Source: Mesorhizobium amorphae | Lineage (GTDB): Bacteria; Pseudomonadota; Alphaproteobacteria; Rhizobiales; Rhizobiaceae | Length of the DNA stretch: 64,000 bases | Assembly (NCBI RefSeq): GCF_014843845.1 | Contig: NZ_JHQS01000024.1 | Span: forward strand, 124,001-188,000 | Reading direction: 5' to 3' | Shown here: piece by piece, positions 51,263 to 59,945 of the stretch | How positions within the stretch are numbered: the first letter of the stretch is position 1 | Layout of the letters: every line of letters begins with the position of its first letter | Notes under the pieces: model-generated | The model's input: only the letters and a program-made list of their open reading frames with translations | Databases searched by the model: none | What the model was told of the DNA's origin: nothing | Made by a program: the position numbers and the translations under genes

Positions 51263-52515
51263 GGTGCTGCTCCCTCCGTTGTGGGGCTGAGAGTAGCAGA
51301 GCCTGAGCCCGGCGCCATGCGGCCGGGGTTGAGGATCGATTTGGGGTCGAATTCGGCTTTGAGCCGCGCCGACAGGGCCGCGAGGTGCGAGGCCTGCGGC
51401 TCGAACACCGGCACGGCGGCGCGATGCGAGAGAGCGGCACGCACCAGCGTCGCGTGTCCGCCGCCATGCTTGCGGATCAGCCCGCGCAGCAGGCTCGCCT
51501 CGGGATCCCCTGCCTCCATGCGCAGCCAGATCAGCCCGCCCTGCCAGTCGTAGGAAGCGCTGACGCCGGCCTGCATGCGCAGCGTCAGCACCATCTGGTG
51601 CGCCTGCGACGGAGCCATTGAGATGCGCCAGACCGGCTTTTCAGTGCCATCGGCGAAGGGCACGCAATCGCGGACATCGCGCCAGATGGTCTTCGACGCC
51701 TCGCCCGCAATCTCCTGCAGCGGACCGGCCTTGCCGAGCAGCTGCTTCAGCGCGGCAATGCGGTAGGCGACCGATGGGCCGAACCCCTCGACGCGCAGCA
51801 GCGTCGCGGCTTCGCTGCCAAGGTGACCGGCGGCGACGCGCGCGGCGACGCGTTCGGGCAGATGAGCGGCACTCGACACTTCGGCGCTGGAGCCGAGCGC
51901 CAGTGCCATGGCGGCGGTCGCGGCTTCGTCGAGCAGGCCGCGGATGGCGAGCGTCACCTCGGTCTCGGCCGCCGGCAGCACCTTGAAGGTGACGTCGGTG
52001 AGCACGGCAAGCGTGCCCCAGCTGCCAGCCATCAGCTTGGAGAGATCGTAGCCGGTGACGTTCTTGACCACGCGGCCGCCGGACTTGAAGGCCTCGCCGC
52101 GACCGGCAACCGCGCTGATGCCGAGGATATGATCGCGCGCCGCCCCCGCCTTCAGCCGACGCGGGCCGGAAAGGTTGGCGGCCAGCACGCCGCCGATGGT
52201 GCCCTTTCCGGGCGCGCCGCCGAGCAGCGGGCCGTAGTCCATCGGCTCGAAGGCCAGCTGCTGACCGTTTTGCGCCAGGAGTTGGTCGATCTCGGCAAGC
52301 GGCGTGCCGGCTCTGGCCGACAGCACCAGTTCGGCGGGCTCGTAGAGCGTGACGCCGGTGAGCTTCGACAGGTCGAGCGTGTGCTCGCTCTGCTGCGGAC
52401 GGCCGATGCCGCGCTTGGAACCATGGCCGAGGATTTCCAGCGGCGCGTCTTCCGCCGCCGCCCATTGGACGGTGGAGAGGGTTTCGGATGCGGTGACGGG
52501 GGTGAAGGTGGTCAT
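51259..52515 (-). CDS. glcE: Glycolate oxidase FAD-binding subunit
   Basis: A 418-residue subunit starting MTTFTPVTASETLS at 52515; the open frame extends to 52647 but that part is the repeat element, so I reject it. The FAD-binding PCMH fold contains GHGSKRGIGRPQ, YEPAELVLSARAGTPLAEI and GGAPGKGTIGGVLAANLSGPRR. It is shorter than GlcD and forms a flavin heterodimer with it. It overlaps the DUF4870 gene by 4 nt. Confidence 0.94.
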   Translation of the reverse strand: MTTFTPVTASETLSTVQWAAAEDAPLEILGHGSKRGIGRPQQSEHTLDLSKLTGVTLYEPAELVLSARAGTPLAEIDQLLAQNGQQLAFEPMDYGPLLGGAPGKGTIGGVLAANLSGPRRLKAGAARDHILGISAVAGRGEAFKSGGRVVKNVTGYDLSKLMAGSWGTLAVLTDVTFKVLPAAETEVTLAIRGLLDEAATAAMALALGSSAEVSSAAHLPERVAARVAAGHLGSEAATLLRVEGFGPSVAYRIAALKQLLGKAGPLQEIAGEASKTIWRDVRDCVPFADGTEKPVWRISMAPSQAHQMVLTLRMQAGVSASYDWQGGLIWLRMEAGDPEASLLRGLIRKHGGGHATLVRAALSHRAAVPVFEPQASHLAALSARLKAEFDPKSILNPGRMAPGSGSATLSPTTEGAAP

Positions 52516-52530
52516 GGGCGTGCCCGCTTC

Positions 52531-52743
52531 CTCGCCCCCGCAAAGCGGGGGAGAAGAGATAGGTCGCGATCCTTCGCGCCCCCCTCTGTCCTGCCGGACA
52601 TCTCCCCCGGAAGGGGGGAGATCGGATGTCGCGTCGAGTTTCGCCAATCGCCAACGTTAATGGAAATGCGCGGCGCCAAGGCTGCCAGTCTCCCCCCTTG
52701 CGGGGGATATGTCCGGCAGGACAGAGGGGGGTGTTCAAGCGCC
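52531..52743. repeat. Long inverted-repeat element, copy B (between glcD and glcE)
   Basis: Arms at about 52577-52622 and 52688-52736 mirror each other, with runs of the form CCCCCCTCTGTCCTGCCGGA and its complement. The spacer holds TTTCGCCAATC, the reverse complement of the GATTGGCGAAA in copy A, so the two copies are inverted relative to each other. A separate short hairpin, CCCCCGC-AAA-GCGGGGG, lies just outside at 52535-52551. It fills most of the 239-nt gap between glcD and glcE. Non-coding, probably dispersed in the genome. Confidence 0.8.
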
Positions 52744-52754
52744 AGCGTGTCCAC

Positions 52755-54254
52755 TCAAAACCTCGGAATATCCGGAAACGCCACCTGCCCGCGATGCACA
52801 TGCATCCGCCCCAGCTCGGCGCAGCGACGCAGCTGCGGGAAGACCTTGCCGGGGTTGAGCAGATGGTTGGGATCGAAGGCGCATTTGACCCGCATTTGCT
52901 GGTCGAGGTCGATCTGGTTGAACATTTCCGGCATCAGGTCGCGCTTTTCGACGCCGACGCCGTGTTCGCCGGTCAGCACGCCGCCGACCTTGACGCAGAG
53001 CCGCAGGATGTCGGCGCCGAAGCTTTCGGCCTTGTCGAGTTCGCCCGGCACGTTGGCGTCGTAGAGGATCAGCGGGTGCAGATTGCCGTCGCCGGCGTGG
53101 AAGACGTTGGCGACGCCGAGCCCGTATTTTTCGGAGAGTTCGCGCATGCCGGCGAGCACGCGCGGCAGTTCCTTGCGCGGGATGGTGCCGTCCATGCAGT
53201 AATAGTCGGGCGAGATGCGGCCGACCGCCGGGAAGGCCGCCTTGCGGCCGGCCCAGAAGCTCAGCCGCTCCTGCTCCGATTGCGAGATGCGGCAGGTGGT
53301 CGAGCCGTTCTTGTAGGCGATGGCCTCGACGAGACCGATCAGGTGGTCGACCTCGACACCCGGTCCGTCGAGCTCGACGATCAGCAACGCCTCGACATCG
53401 AGCGGATAGCCGGCATGGACGAAATCTTCCGCCGCGTGGATCGCCGGACGGTCCATCATCTCCATGCCGCCGGGAATGATGCCGGCGCCGATGATGTCGG
53501 CGACGCACTGACCGCCCTGCTCGCTGGTCGGGAAGCCGATCAAAAGCGCCCGCGCCGTCTCCGGCTTCTTCAGGATGCGCACGGTGACCTCGGCGACGAC
53601 ACCGAGCAGGCCTTCGGAGCCGGTCATGACGCCGAGCAGGTCGTAGCCCTCGGCATCCAGATGCCTGCCGCCGAGCCGCACCACTTCGCCATTCATGAGC
53701 ACCATCTCGATGCCGAGCACATTGTTGGCGGTGAGGCCGTATTTCAGGCAGTGCACGCCGCCGGAATTCTCCGCGACGTTGCCGCCGATCGAGCAGGCGA
53801 TCTGGGAGGATGGATCGGGGGCATAGTAAAAACCCTCCTGCTCGACGGCGGTGGTGATACCGAGATTGGTGACGCCCGGCTGGGCAACGACGGCGCGGTT
53901 CGGAAAATCGATCTCGAGGATGCGGTTGAAGCGGCTCATGACCAGGAGCACGGCGTCCTCGAGTGGCAGCGCGCCGCCGGACAGCGAGGTGCCGGAGCCG
54001 CGCGGCACGACGCGGATGTTGCGGTCGTTGCAGTATTTCAGCACGCGCGAGACCTGCGCCACCGTCTCCGGCAGCACGACCACCAGCGGCAGTTGCCGGT
54101 AGGCGGTGAGGCCGTCGCTCTCGAAGGCACGCATGGAGTTCTCGGCATCGACGACGCCCTCGCCCGGCACAATGATGCGCATGTCGGCGACGATCTCGTC
54201 GCGCCGGCGCATCGTGGCATCGTCTGGCTTCGGCATGGCCAGGCCGGACATCAA
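52755..54254 (-). CDS. glcD: Glycolate oxidase catalytic flavin subunit
   Basis: A 499-residue FAD-linked oxidase. PCMH segments include VVVLPETVAQVSRVLKYC, VPRGSGTSLSGGALP and IACSIGGNVAENSGGVHCLKYG; the C-terminal substrate domain ends with LTGEHGVGVEKRDLM and FDPNHLLNPGKVFP. It oxidises glycolate (or a related 2-hydroxy acid) to the oxo acid. It is first in the glc run. A perfect palindromic operator lies 18 nt upstream. Confidence 0.95.
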   Translation of the reverse strand: MMSGLAMPKPDDATMRRRDEIVADMRIIVPGEGVVDAENSMRAFESDGLTAYRQLPLVVVLPETVAQVSRVLKYCNDRNIRVVPRGSGTSLSGGALPLEDAVLLVMSRFNRILEIDFPNRAVVAQPGVTNLGITTAVEQEGFYYAPDPSSQIACSIGGNVAENSGGVHCLKYGLTANNVLGIEMVLMNGEVVRLGGRHLDAEGYDLLGVMTGSEGLLGVVAEVTVRILKKPETARALLIGFPTSEQGGQCVADIIGAGIIPGGMEMMDRPAIHAAEDFVHAGYPLDVEALLIVELDGPGVEVDHLIGLVEAIAYKNGSTTCRISQSEQERLSFWAGRKAAFPAVGRISPDYYCMDGTIPRKELPRVLAGMRELSEKYGLGVANVFHAGDGNLHPLILYDANVPGELDKAESFGADILRLCVKVGGVLTGEHGVGVEKRDLMPEMFNQIDLDQQMRVKCAFDPNHLLNPGKVFPQLRRCAELGRMHVHRGQVAFPDIPRF

Positions 54255-54271
54255 CAGACTCCATCGCTTGA

Positions 54272-54292
54272 CTGGTAAAAATCTTTTACCAG
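54272..54292 (-). promoter_or_regulatory. Palindromic operator upstream of glcD
   Basis: CTGGTAAAA and TTTTACCAG are perfect inverted half-sites separated by 3 nt, in the style of FadR/GlcC/LldR-type sites built on TGGT...ACCA. It ends 18 nt upstream of the glcD start. The likely binder is the FadR-type regulator at 55910, which has a degenerate copy before its own gene. Confidence 0.7.
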
Positions 54293-54412
54293 CTGGAGGC
54301 TACCGTTGCAAACCCTGCTTGGGTCAAAATCGAAGGCCGGCCACGGAACAGCCTTCCGCAGCGGCAATCTGCCGCTGCGCGGCGATCACATCTGTAGCAA
54401 GGTTCGGCTGGC

Positions 54413-55735
54413 CTATTCGCCCGGATGTTTCGCCGGCTCGGAGTGCATGCGCCGCACGCGGCGCACGCCCCACCAGACAAGCAGCAGGGCAACCGGCACC
54501 GAGGTCGCGGTGACGACTTCCGGCGCAAAGGCATGGCCGAAGATCGAGGCGCCCTTGGCCAGATACGAGACGAGGCCGACGACATAGTAGGAGACGGCGG
54601 CGACAGAGAGACCTTCCACCGTCTGCTGCAAGCGCAGTTGCAGGCGGGCGCGGTTGTTCATCGACGCCAGCAGGTCGCGGTTCTGCTTCTCGACCTCGAC
54701 GTCGACCCAGGTGCGCAGCAGCGTCGTGGCGCGGGTGAGCTTGCGCGACAGATTGGCCTGGCGCTCCTCGACCGAACGGCAGGTGCGCATGGCGGGCGCG
54801 ACGCGTCGCTGCAGGAAGCCGCCCCAGGTGTCGTAGCCGGGCACCGCCTGTTCCTCCAGCGCCTCCAGCCGCTCGACGACGATGCCGTCATAGGCGCGGC
54901 TGGCGCCGAAGCGGTAGAGGCTGGAGGCGGCATCGGCCTCGAGTTCCGCGGCAAGCTCGGTCAGGTCGGCGAGCAGCGTCTGGCTGTCGCGCGTCTCGGC
55001 GACCTTCATTTCCAGCGTGGTCTGCGCCAGCCTGTCCTCGATGCGGCGGGCGCGGCCCGACAGCGTCAAGGCCAGCGGCAGACCGAGCATGGCCAGCGTC
55101 CTGTAGTTTTCGATGTCGATAAGCCGCTGCGACAGCGCGCCGGTTCGCGCCGGCGTCAGGCCGCGATCGAGCACCAGTATGCGGGTCATGCCGTCGCCGT
55201 CCTGACGGAAGTCGGTGATGATGGCGGCGTTGCCGCGCTCGACCAGCGAATAGCACAGGCTGGTCGGGTCGAAGCTGGCGATTAGCCTCTCGCTCGCCTG
55301 CGTCCATTTGCGGATTTCCAGCCGGATGCCGGAAATGACCGTTCCCGGCGGCGAAAACCCGTTGCCGAAGGGAGACTCCTCCTGGGCCCTGCCGCTTTCG
55401 GAAAGCGACCCCTCCCACAGATAGGTCGAGAATTCCGTATGCCGCTCCCAGCGCAGCGTGCCCTTGCCCCATTTCATGGCGTGGTGGCGGGCGTGACGAT
55501 CCGGCGCGGCAATACCAAGGCGCCGTGACAGTTCGGAGAGCACGGCCATGTCGACGCCGGAGCCACCCTCGGTCATGAAGGCAAGCTGCACCAGAACGCG
55601 CGGCTTCTCGATCAGCGGATGCGGGCGGGCATGGACCTCGCCGAGCGCGCCTGGCCGTCCCTCATGCGCCGGGAAACCCATGACGGCGCCCTGGGCGCGC
55701 GGCTGGAATTCGAGATTGGACGTCTCGTCCGACAC
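54413..55735 (-). CDS. DUF3422 membrane protein
   Basis: A 440-residue protein. I start it at a GTG at 55735 (GTG-Ser-Asp-Glu-Thr), with GGGGGACC just upstream; an open frame to 55810 exists. Long helical, soluble N-terminal part, then two membrane helices near the C-terminus (about residues 375-405 and 410-430), as in other DUF3422 proteins. The function is unknown. It is divergent from the FadR-type regulator. Confidence 0.85.
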   Translation of the reverse strand: MSDETSNLEFQPRAQGAVMGFPAHEGRPGALGEVHARPHPLIEKPRVLVQLAFMTEGGSGVDMAVLSELSRRLGIAAPDRHARHHAMKWGKGTLRWERHTEFSTYLWEGSLSESGRAQEESPFGNGFSPPGTVISGIRLEIRKWTQASERLIASFDPTSLCYSLVERGNAAIITDFRQDGDGMTRILVLDRGLTPARTGALSQRLIDIENYRTLAMLGLPLALTLSGRARRIEDRLAQTTLEMKVAETRDSQTLLADLTELAAELEADAASSLYRFGASRAYDGIVVERLEALEEQAVPGYDTWGGFLQRRVAPAMRTCRSVEERQANLSRKLTRATTLLRTWVDVEVEKQNRDLLASMNNRARLQLRLQQTVEGLSVAAVSYYVVGLVSYLAKGASIFGHAFAPEVVTATSVPVALLLVWWGVRRVRRMHSEPAKHPGE

Positions 55736-55866
55736 GGCTGGTCCCCCTGTTTTCGACCCTTCGTGCAATGGCGTCCTCTTGCGGCAATCGGCCAAGCACG
55801 TAAACAGCAAAGTTTAGCAACGGCCGATATGCGGGCGCGACCTGAGAACCGGTCAGATCGGACGAA

Positions 55867-55887
55867 TTGGATAAATAATTTGACCAG
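55867..55887 (+). promoter_or_regulatory. Degenerate copy of the glcD operator before the FadR-type gene
   Basis: By eye, 14 of 21 positions match the glcD operator (54272-54292), with TGG and ACCAG kept at the ends. It lies 22 nt upstream of the GTG at 55910. It suggests negative autoregulation by the regulator. Confidence 0.45.
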
Positions 55888-55909
55888 TTGGCGACACTGG
55901 CTCTAATCT

Positions 55910-56764
55910 GTGCGGCACCGGCAAGATTTCCCAGGCGCCCCGTTGAGCGATATTTTCTCCAGGATCGAGCATTCGCGCACCGCCGACGAGGTGGTGCAGC
56001 AGATCGAGAGTCTGATCCTCGAAGGCGTGCTGCGCACCGGCGACCGGCTGCCCGGCGAGCGCGAGCTGGCGCGCCAGTTCGAGGTGTCGCGGCCGATCCT
56101 GCGCGACGCCCTGAAATCCCTTGAGGGGCGCGGCCTGCTGACAACACGGCCGGGAGGCGGCACCCATGTCGCCGACGTCATCGGCCAGCTGTTCACCAAG
56201 CCGGTGACCGACTTGATCTCCATGCATCGCAAGGCGGTGACCGACTATCTGGAGTACCGCCGCGAGATCGAGGCCATCGCCGCCGAATATGCGGCGCGGC
56301 GCGCCACATCAGACGACCTCGCGCTGCTCGATCGCATCATGGCGCGCATGGACGAGGCGCATCGCACCGGCGACTTCGACGACGAGGCGGAAATCGACAT
56401 CGAGTTCCATCACGCGGTCTGCGAATGCGCGCACAATATGATCCTCCTGCACACGCTGCGCTCCTGCTACCGGCTCTTGTCGGAAGGCGTGTTCCAGAAC
56501 CGGCTCTTGGTGTTCACCGTGCCCGGCGCGCGCGAAGCGCTGCTTGCGCAGCACAGGGCGATCTACACCGCGATCAAGGCGGGCGATCCGGCGGCCGCCC
56601 GGCAGGCGGCGATGGACCACATCTCCTATGTCGAGCGCTCGATGCTCGAGGCCGAGCGCAGCGGCGACTGGCAGCGCGTGTCGCGGCTTCGGCTCAGGCA
56701 GCGTTCCGAAGCCGGCGACGGCGCGCCAAGACAACGAATTAATGAACCAGCTGAAAAACCATGA
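55910..56764 (+). CDS. FadR/GntR-family regulator of 2-hydroxy-acid oxidation
   Basis: A 284-residue regulator beginning with a GTG at 55910; a TTG at 55943 is an alternative start, since homologues often begin near LSDIFSRIEHS. wHTH at about 25-85 (GDRLPGERELARQFEVSRPILRDALKSLEGRG) and a C-terminal all-helical FCD domain with metal-ligand His/Asp residues (EFHHAVCECAHN). FadR-type proteins of this kind (GlcC, LldR) sense hydroxy or organic acids. It overlaps lldD by 4 nt. Confidence 0.88.
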   Translation: MRHRQDFPGAPLSDIFSRIEHSRTADEVVQQIESLILEGVLRTGDRLPGERELARQFEVSRPILRDALKSLEGRGLLTTRPGGGTHVADVIGQLFTKPVTDLISMHRKAVTDYLEYRREIEAIAAEYAARRATSDDLALLDRIMARMDEAHRTGDFDDEAEIDIEFHHAVCECAHNMILLHTLRSCYRLLSEGVFQNRLLVFTVPGAREALLAQHRAIYTAIKAGDPAAARQAAMDHISYVERSMLEAERSGDWQRVSRLRLRQRSEAGDGAPRQRINEPAEKP

Positions 56765-57897
56765 GCAGCATTCTCACCATCGCCGATCTCAAGGATCTCG
56801 CGCGCCGCCGCGTGCCGAAGATGTTTTTCGACTATGCCGATTCCGGCGCCTGGACGGAGAGCACCTACCGCGCCAACGAAGAGGATTTCGGCAAGATCAA
56901 GTTCCGCCAGCGCGTGCTGGTCGACATGAGCAACCGCTCGCTGGAATCGACCATGATCGGCGAGAAGGTAGCGATGCCGGTGGCATTGGCGCCAACCGGC
57001 CTGACCGGGATGCAGCATGCCGATGGCGAGATGCTGGCGGCGCAGGCGGCGGAGGAGTTCGGCGTGCCGTTCACGCTGTCGACGATGAGCATCTGCTCGA
57101 TCGAGGATGTTGCTTCCGTCACCAAGAAGCCGTTCTGGTTCCAGCTCTATGTGCTGCGCGACAAGGATTTCGTGCTGAATCTGATCGATCGGGCGAAGGC
57201 GGCGAAATGCTCGGCCCTAGTGCTGACGCTCGACCTGCAGATCCTCGGCCAGCGCCACAAGGACGTCCGCAACGGGCTTTCGGCGCCGCCCAAGATGACG
57301 CTGGCCAACATTGCCGACATCGCCATGCGCCCGCGCTGGTGGATGGGCATGGCCGGCACCAAGCGCCGGACCTTTCGCAACATTGTCGGCCACGCCAAAG
57401 GCGTCGGCGACGTCGCCTCGCTGGCATCGTGGACGACGGAGCAGTTCGACCCGCAGCTCTCGTGGAAGGACGTGGCCTGGATCAAGGAACGCTGGGGCGG
57501 CAAGCTGATCCTGAAGGGCATACTCGACAAGGAGGACGCGCTGATGGCGGCCAAGACCGGCGCCGACGCCATCGTCGTTTCCAACCATGGCGGGCGCCAG
57601 CTCGACGGCGCGTCGTCGTCGATCAGTGTGCTGGAGGAGATCGCCGACGCGGTCGGTGACCAAATCGAGGTGCATATGGATGGCGGCATCCGCTCAGGCC
57701 AGGACGTGCTGAAGGCGCTGTGCCTCGGCGCCAAGGGCACCTATATCGGCCGCCCCTTCCTCTATGGCCTCGGCGCGATGGGCAAGGAAGGGGTCACCAT
57801 GGCGTTGGAAATCATCCGCAAGGAGATGGACATAACACTGGCGCTGTGCGGCAAGCGCCTGGTGACCGACATGGGCAAGGATCAGCTTCGGCGCTAG
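56761..57897 (+). CDS. lldD: FMN-dependent L-lactate dehydrogenase/2-hydroxy-acid oxidase
   Basis: A 378-residue flavoprotein with a TIM-barrel FMN domain. ALAPTGLTGMQH, FQLYVLRDKDFV, LTLDLQILGQRHKDVR and the catalytic SNHGGRQLDGA with active His are present; GIRSGQDVLKALCLGA follows. It oxidises an (S)-2-hydroxy acid, lactate if orthologous to LldD; glycolate is possible. ATGA overlap with the regulator gene indicates coupled translation, so substrate and regulator are linked. Confidence 0.92.
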   Translation: MSSILTIADLKDLARRRVPKMFFDYADSGAWTESTYRANEEDFGKIKFRQRVLVDMSNRSLESTMIGEKVAMPVALAPTGLTGMQHADGEMLAAQAAEEFGVPFTLSTMSICSIEDVASVTKKPFWFQLYVLRDKDFVLNLIDRAKAAKCSALVLTLDLQILGQRHKDVRNGLSAPPKMTLANIADIAMRPRWWMGMAGTKRRTFRNIVGHAKGVGDVASLASWTTEQFDPQLSWKDVAWIKERWGGKLILKGILDKEDALMAAKTGADAIVVSNHGGRQLDGASSSISVLEEIADAVGDQIEVHMDGGIRSGQDVLKALCLGAKGTYIGRPFLYGLGAMGKEGVTMALEIIRKEMDITLALCGKRLVTDMGKDQLRR

Positions 57898-57961
57898 GGG
57901 CTTGTTCACTGTTTGGCCCTAGCGTCTCCCGTGACGGTTCCGTCGTGGAGACGAACAAGCA

Positions 57962-58735
57962 TTGACCCGGCCCGGCATCCACTTTCTCGACGCGCGCGGA
58001 CCGCAAGGCATGCGGCTCTACGCGATCGGCGACGTGCATGGCCGGCTCGACCTGCTCAGCGCCATACATCGCCGGATCGAAAGCGAGATCGAACATAAGC
58101 CAACCGCCGACTGGCGCGTCATCCATCTCGGCGACTATGCCGACCGCGGACCGGACTCCAGGGGCGTCATCGATTTCCTGATCGAAGCCCGCAAACGTGA
58201 TCCGCGCCACCTGATGCTGGCCGGCAATCACGACATCGGCTTCCTCGATTTTCTCGACACCCCCGACTCGGACGGGCTGTTCATGCGCTTTGGCGGGGTG
58301 CAGACGGCGCAGTCCTATGGCGTGTCGCTGACCGCCGACGCCAGCTGGTTCGGGAAGGCGGAGTCGGTGCGACGGGGACATGCGGCACTGGTCGAGGCCG
58401 TTCCGCAGAGCCATATCGACTTCCTGCAGTCGCTGGCGTTTTCAGTGACGTTCGGCGACTTCTTCTTCTGCCATGCCGGTATCAGGCCGGGCATTCCACT
58501 CGAGCAGCAGAGCCCACAGGACCTGATCTGGATCCGCGAAATCTTCCACGACCATCCCGGCCTCTACGAGAAGATCGTGGTGCATGGCCATACGCCGGTG
58601 CCGGAAGCCGAAGTGATGGCCAACCGCGTCAATGTCGACACGCTCGCCTGGCATTCAGGCAAACTCACCGCGCTCGCCATTGACGGCGCGGACAAGCGTA
58701 TCCTGACGGTGACTGGCGAAGGCGAAGGATTTTAG
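57962..58735 (+). CDS. PPP-type metallophosphatase
   Basis: A 257-residue protein, starting with a TTG (a shorter ATG at 58010 would give MRLYAIGDVHG). Metal-site motifs are complete: GDVHGR, GDYADRGPD, GNHD and HGHTP. This is the calcineurin-like serine/threonine phosphatase (PPP) fold; bacterial members dephosphorylate proteins or small nucleotides such as Ap4A. The substrate is unknown. It follows lldD after 64 nt. Confidence 0.88.
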   Translation: MTRPGIHFLDARGPQGMRLYAIGDVHGRLDLLSAIHRRIESEIEHKPTADWRVIHLGDYADRGPDSRGVIDFLIEARKRDPRHLMLAGNHDIGFLDFLDTPDSDGLFMRFGGVQTAQSYGVSLTADASWFGKAESVRRGHAALVEAVPQSHIDFLQSLAFSVTFGDFFFCHAGIRPGIPLEQQSPQDLIWIREIFHDHPGLYEKIVVHGHTPVPEAEVMANRVNVDTLAWHSGKLTALAIDGADKRILTVTGEGEGF

Positions 58736-58872
58736 CGGAGGGCGGCGGTGACGCCGTAGCCGTCGACGGCCTGATGGTTGTTGGCTGCATCGGCCGAATA
58801 GATGCCGAGACCGCACAGCACGATGGCAGACAGCATGACAAAGGACAGAAGTGCTGCTTTCACGGACGTCAT
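58732..58872 (-). CDS. Tiny exported or anchored 46-aa peptide
   Basis: A 46-residue frame, too short for common gene finders, on the minus strand and overlapping the phosphatase end by 4 nt. It starts MTSVKAALLSF and runs through a hydrophobic stretch SFVMLSAIVLCGLGIYSADAA like a signal peptide with AxA cleavage, then a short polar tail. The ribosome site is weak (only AAGAG). Its shape supports it; no homologue is known to me. Confidence 0.4.
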   Translation of the reverse strand: MTSVKAALLSFVMLSAIVLCGLGIYSADAANNHQAVDGYGVTAALR

Positions 58873-59161
58873 CTCTTGTTGAGCTCGCTGCATCTGTGCA
58901 CGAGGCGGTTACCAATGCGTTGAAACGAAAAATTCGTCTCAAAGTTTCGACGATTTCGCGCTTCTAGGCCGATTCTGTATCGGCCATGTGTCGCGCGGGT
59001 CACACAGAAGGTTCATCGCGGTTGCATGGAAGATGCAGAGCGCGCCTTCTAGGCTGGCGGCCGGCCACAGACCAAGGATGAAAGGGGTTTTCCCCAGATG
59101 GATCCGGCGCCGCGTGCCAAATATGTCACGCAGCACAGCGGCTGCGCCGAGCATTGGGTGC

Positions 59162-59860
59162 TCAGATCGTCGCTACCCAGGCGCGGGCAATCGCAAGGCC
59201 GGCGGCATCGGCATCCGGCCCGTTGCGGGCCATTTCGCCGTCGAGCCGGTCGTTCCAGTCGGGATGCCGCTCGGCAATGAGCGAAGCGAAGGACGTGCTC
59301 CAGTCGCGCACCATCGGGCGGTCCGCCTCGAAATGGAACTGGAAGCCGTAGACGGCGCGGCCGATGCGGAACGCCTGGTTCTCGGCAATGGCGCTGCCGG
59401 CCAGCCGCACGGCATTGTCCGGCAGGACGAAGGTGTCGTCGTGCCATTCGAAGATCGGGAATTTTTCGGGAAGTGCCGCAAGCACCGGATCCGTCTTCGC
59501 CTCAGGCGTCAACGACACCCTGTGCCATCCGAATTCGGTGGCGCCGCCGATCTGGTTCTCGCCGCCAAAGGCACGCGCCAGCAGCTGGCTGCCGAGACAT
59601 ATGCCGAGCACCGAGCGGTCCTTGTCGGCAAAGTCGCGCGTCAGGTCGAGCAGGCCGGGGAAATACGGGCAATTCTCGTCGTCGAGCGCGTTCTGGGCGC
59701 CGCCGAGCACCACCATCGCATCGTGCCCTGCCGCATCGTCCGGCAACGGGTCGCCTTGATAGGGCCGGCGCAAGTCGATATCGGCGCCCGCCTCGACAAG
59801 AGCCGCACCAATCTGGCCAAGTCCCTCATTGTCGAAATTCTGGACGACCAGGACCCGCAT
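59162..59860 (-). CDS. Class I glutamine amidotransferase-like protein
   Basis: A 232-residue protein, start MRVLVVQNFDNEG at 59860. A GATase1 domain: the Cys elbow GICLGSQLLARA (catalytic Cys), and a later FQFHFEAD with catalytic His/Glu. It resembles the stand-alone GMP-synthase-amidotransferase-like YfeJ family, which lacks the synthase domain. The acceptor is unknown. It is divergent from the next gene. Confidence 0.88.
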   Translation of the reverse strand: MRVLVVQNFDNEGLGQIGAALVEAGADIDLRRPYQGDPLPDDAAGHDAMVVLGGAQNALDDENCPYFPGLLDLTRDFADKDRSVLGICLGSQLLARAFGGENQIGGATEFGWHRVSLTPEAKTDPVLAALPEKFPIFEWHDDTFVLPDNAVRLAGSAIAENQAFRIGRAVYGFQFHFEADRPMVRDWSTSFASLIAERHPDWNDRLDGEMARNGPDADAAGLAIARAWVATI

Positions 59861-59945
59861 CGAAAACCTGCTGACATGAAAACGATGCAACGAGCGATAT
59901 CATGGCGCCAGCATTGCAGCCAAGATGCGCATTCGGGGAGAAGCT

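Noticed and set aside
52516..52647. N-terminal extension of glcE
   Set aside because: The extra frame reads through the palindromic repeat and is not protein-like. MTTFTPV at 52515 is a normal GlcE start.
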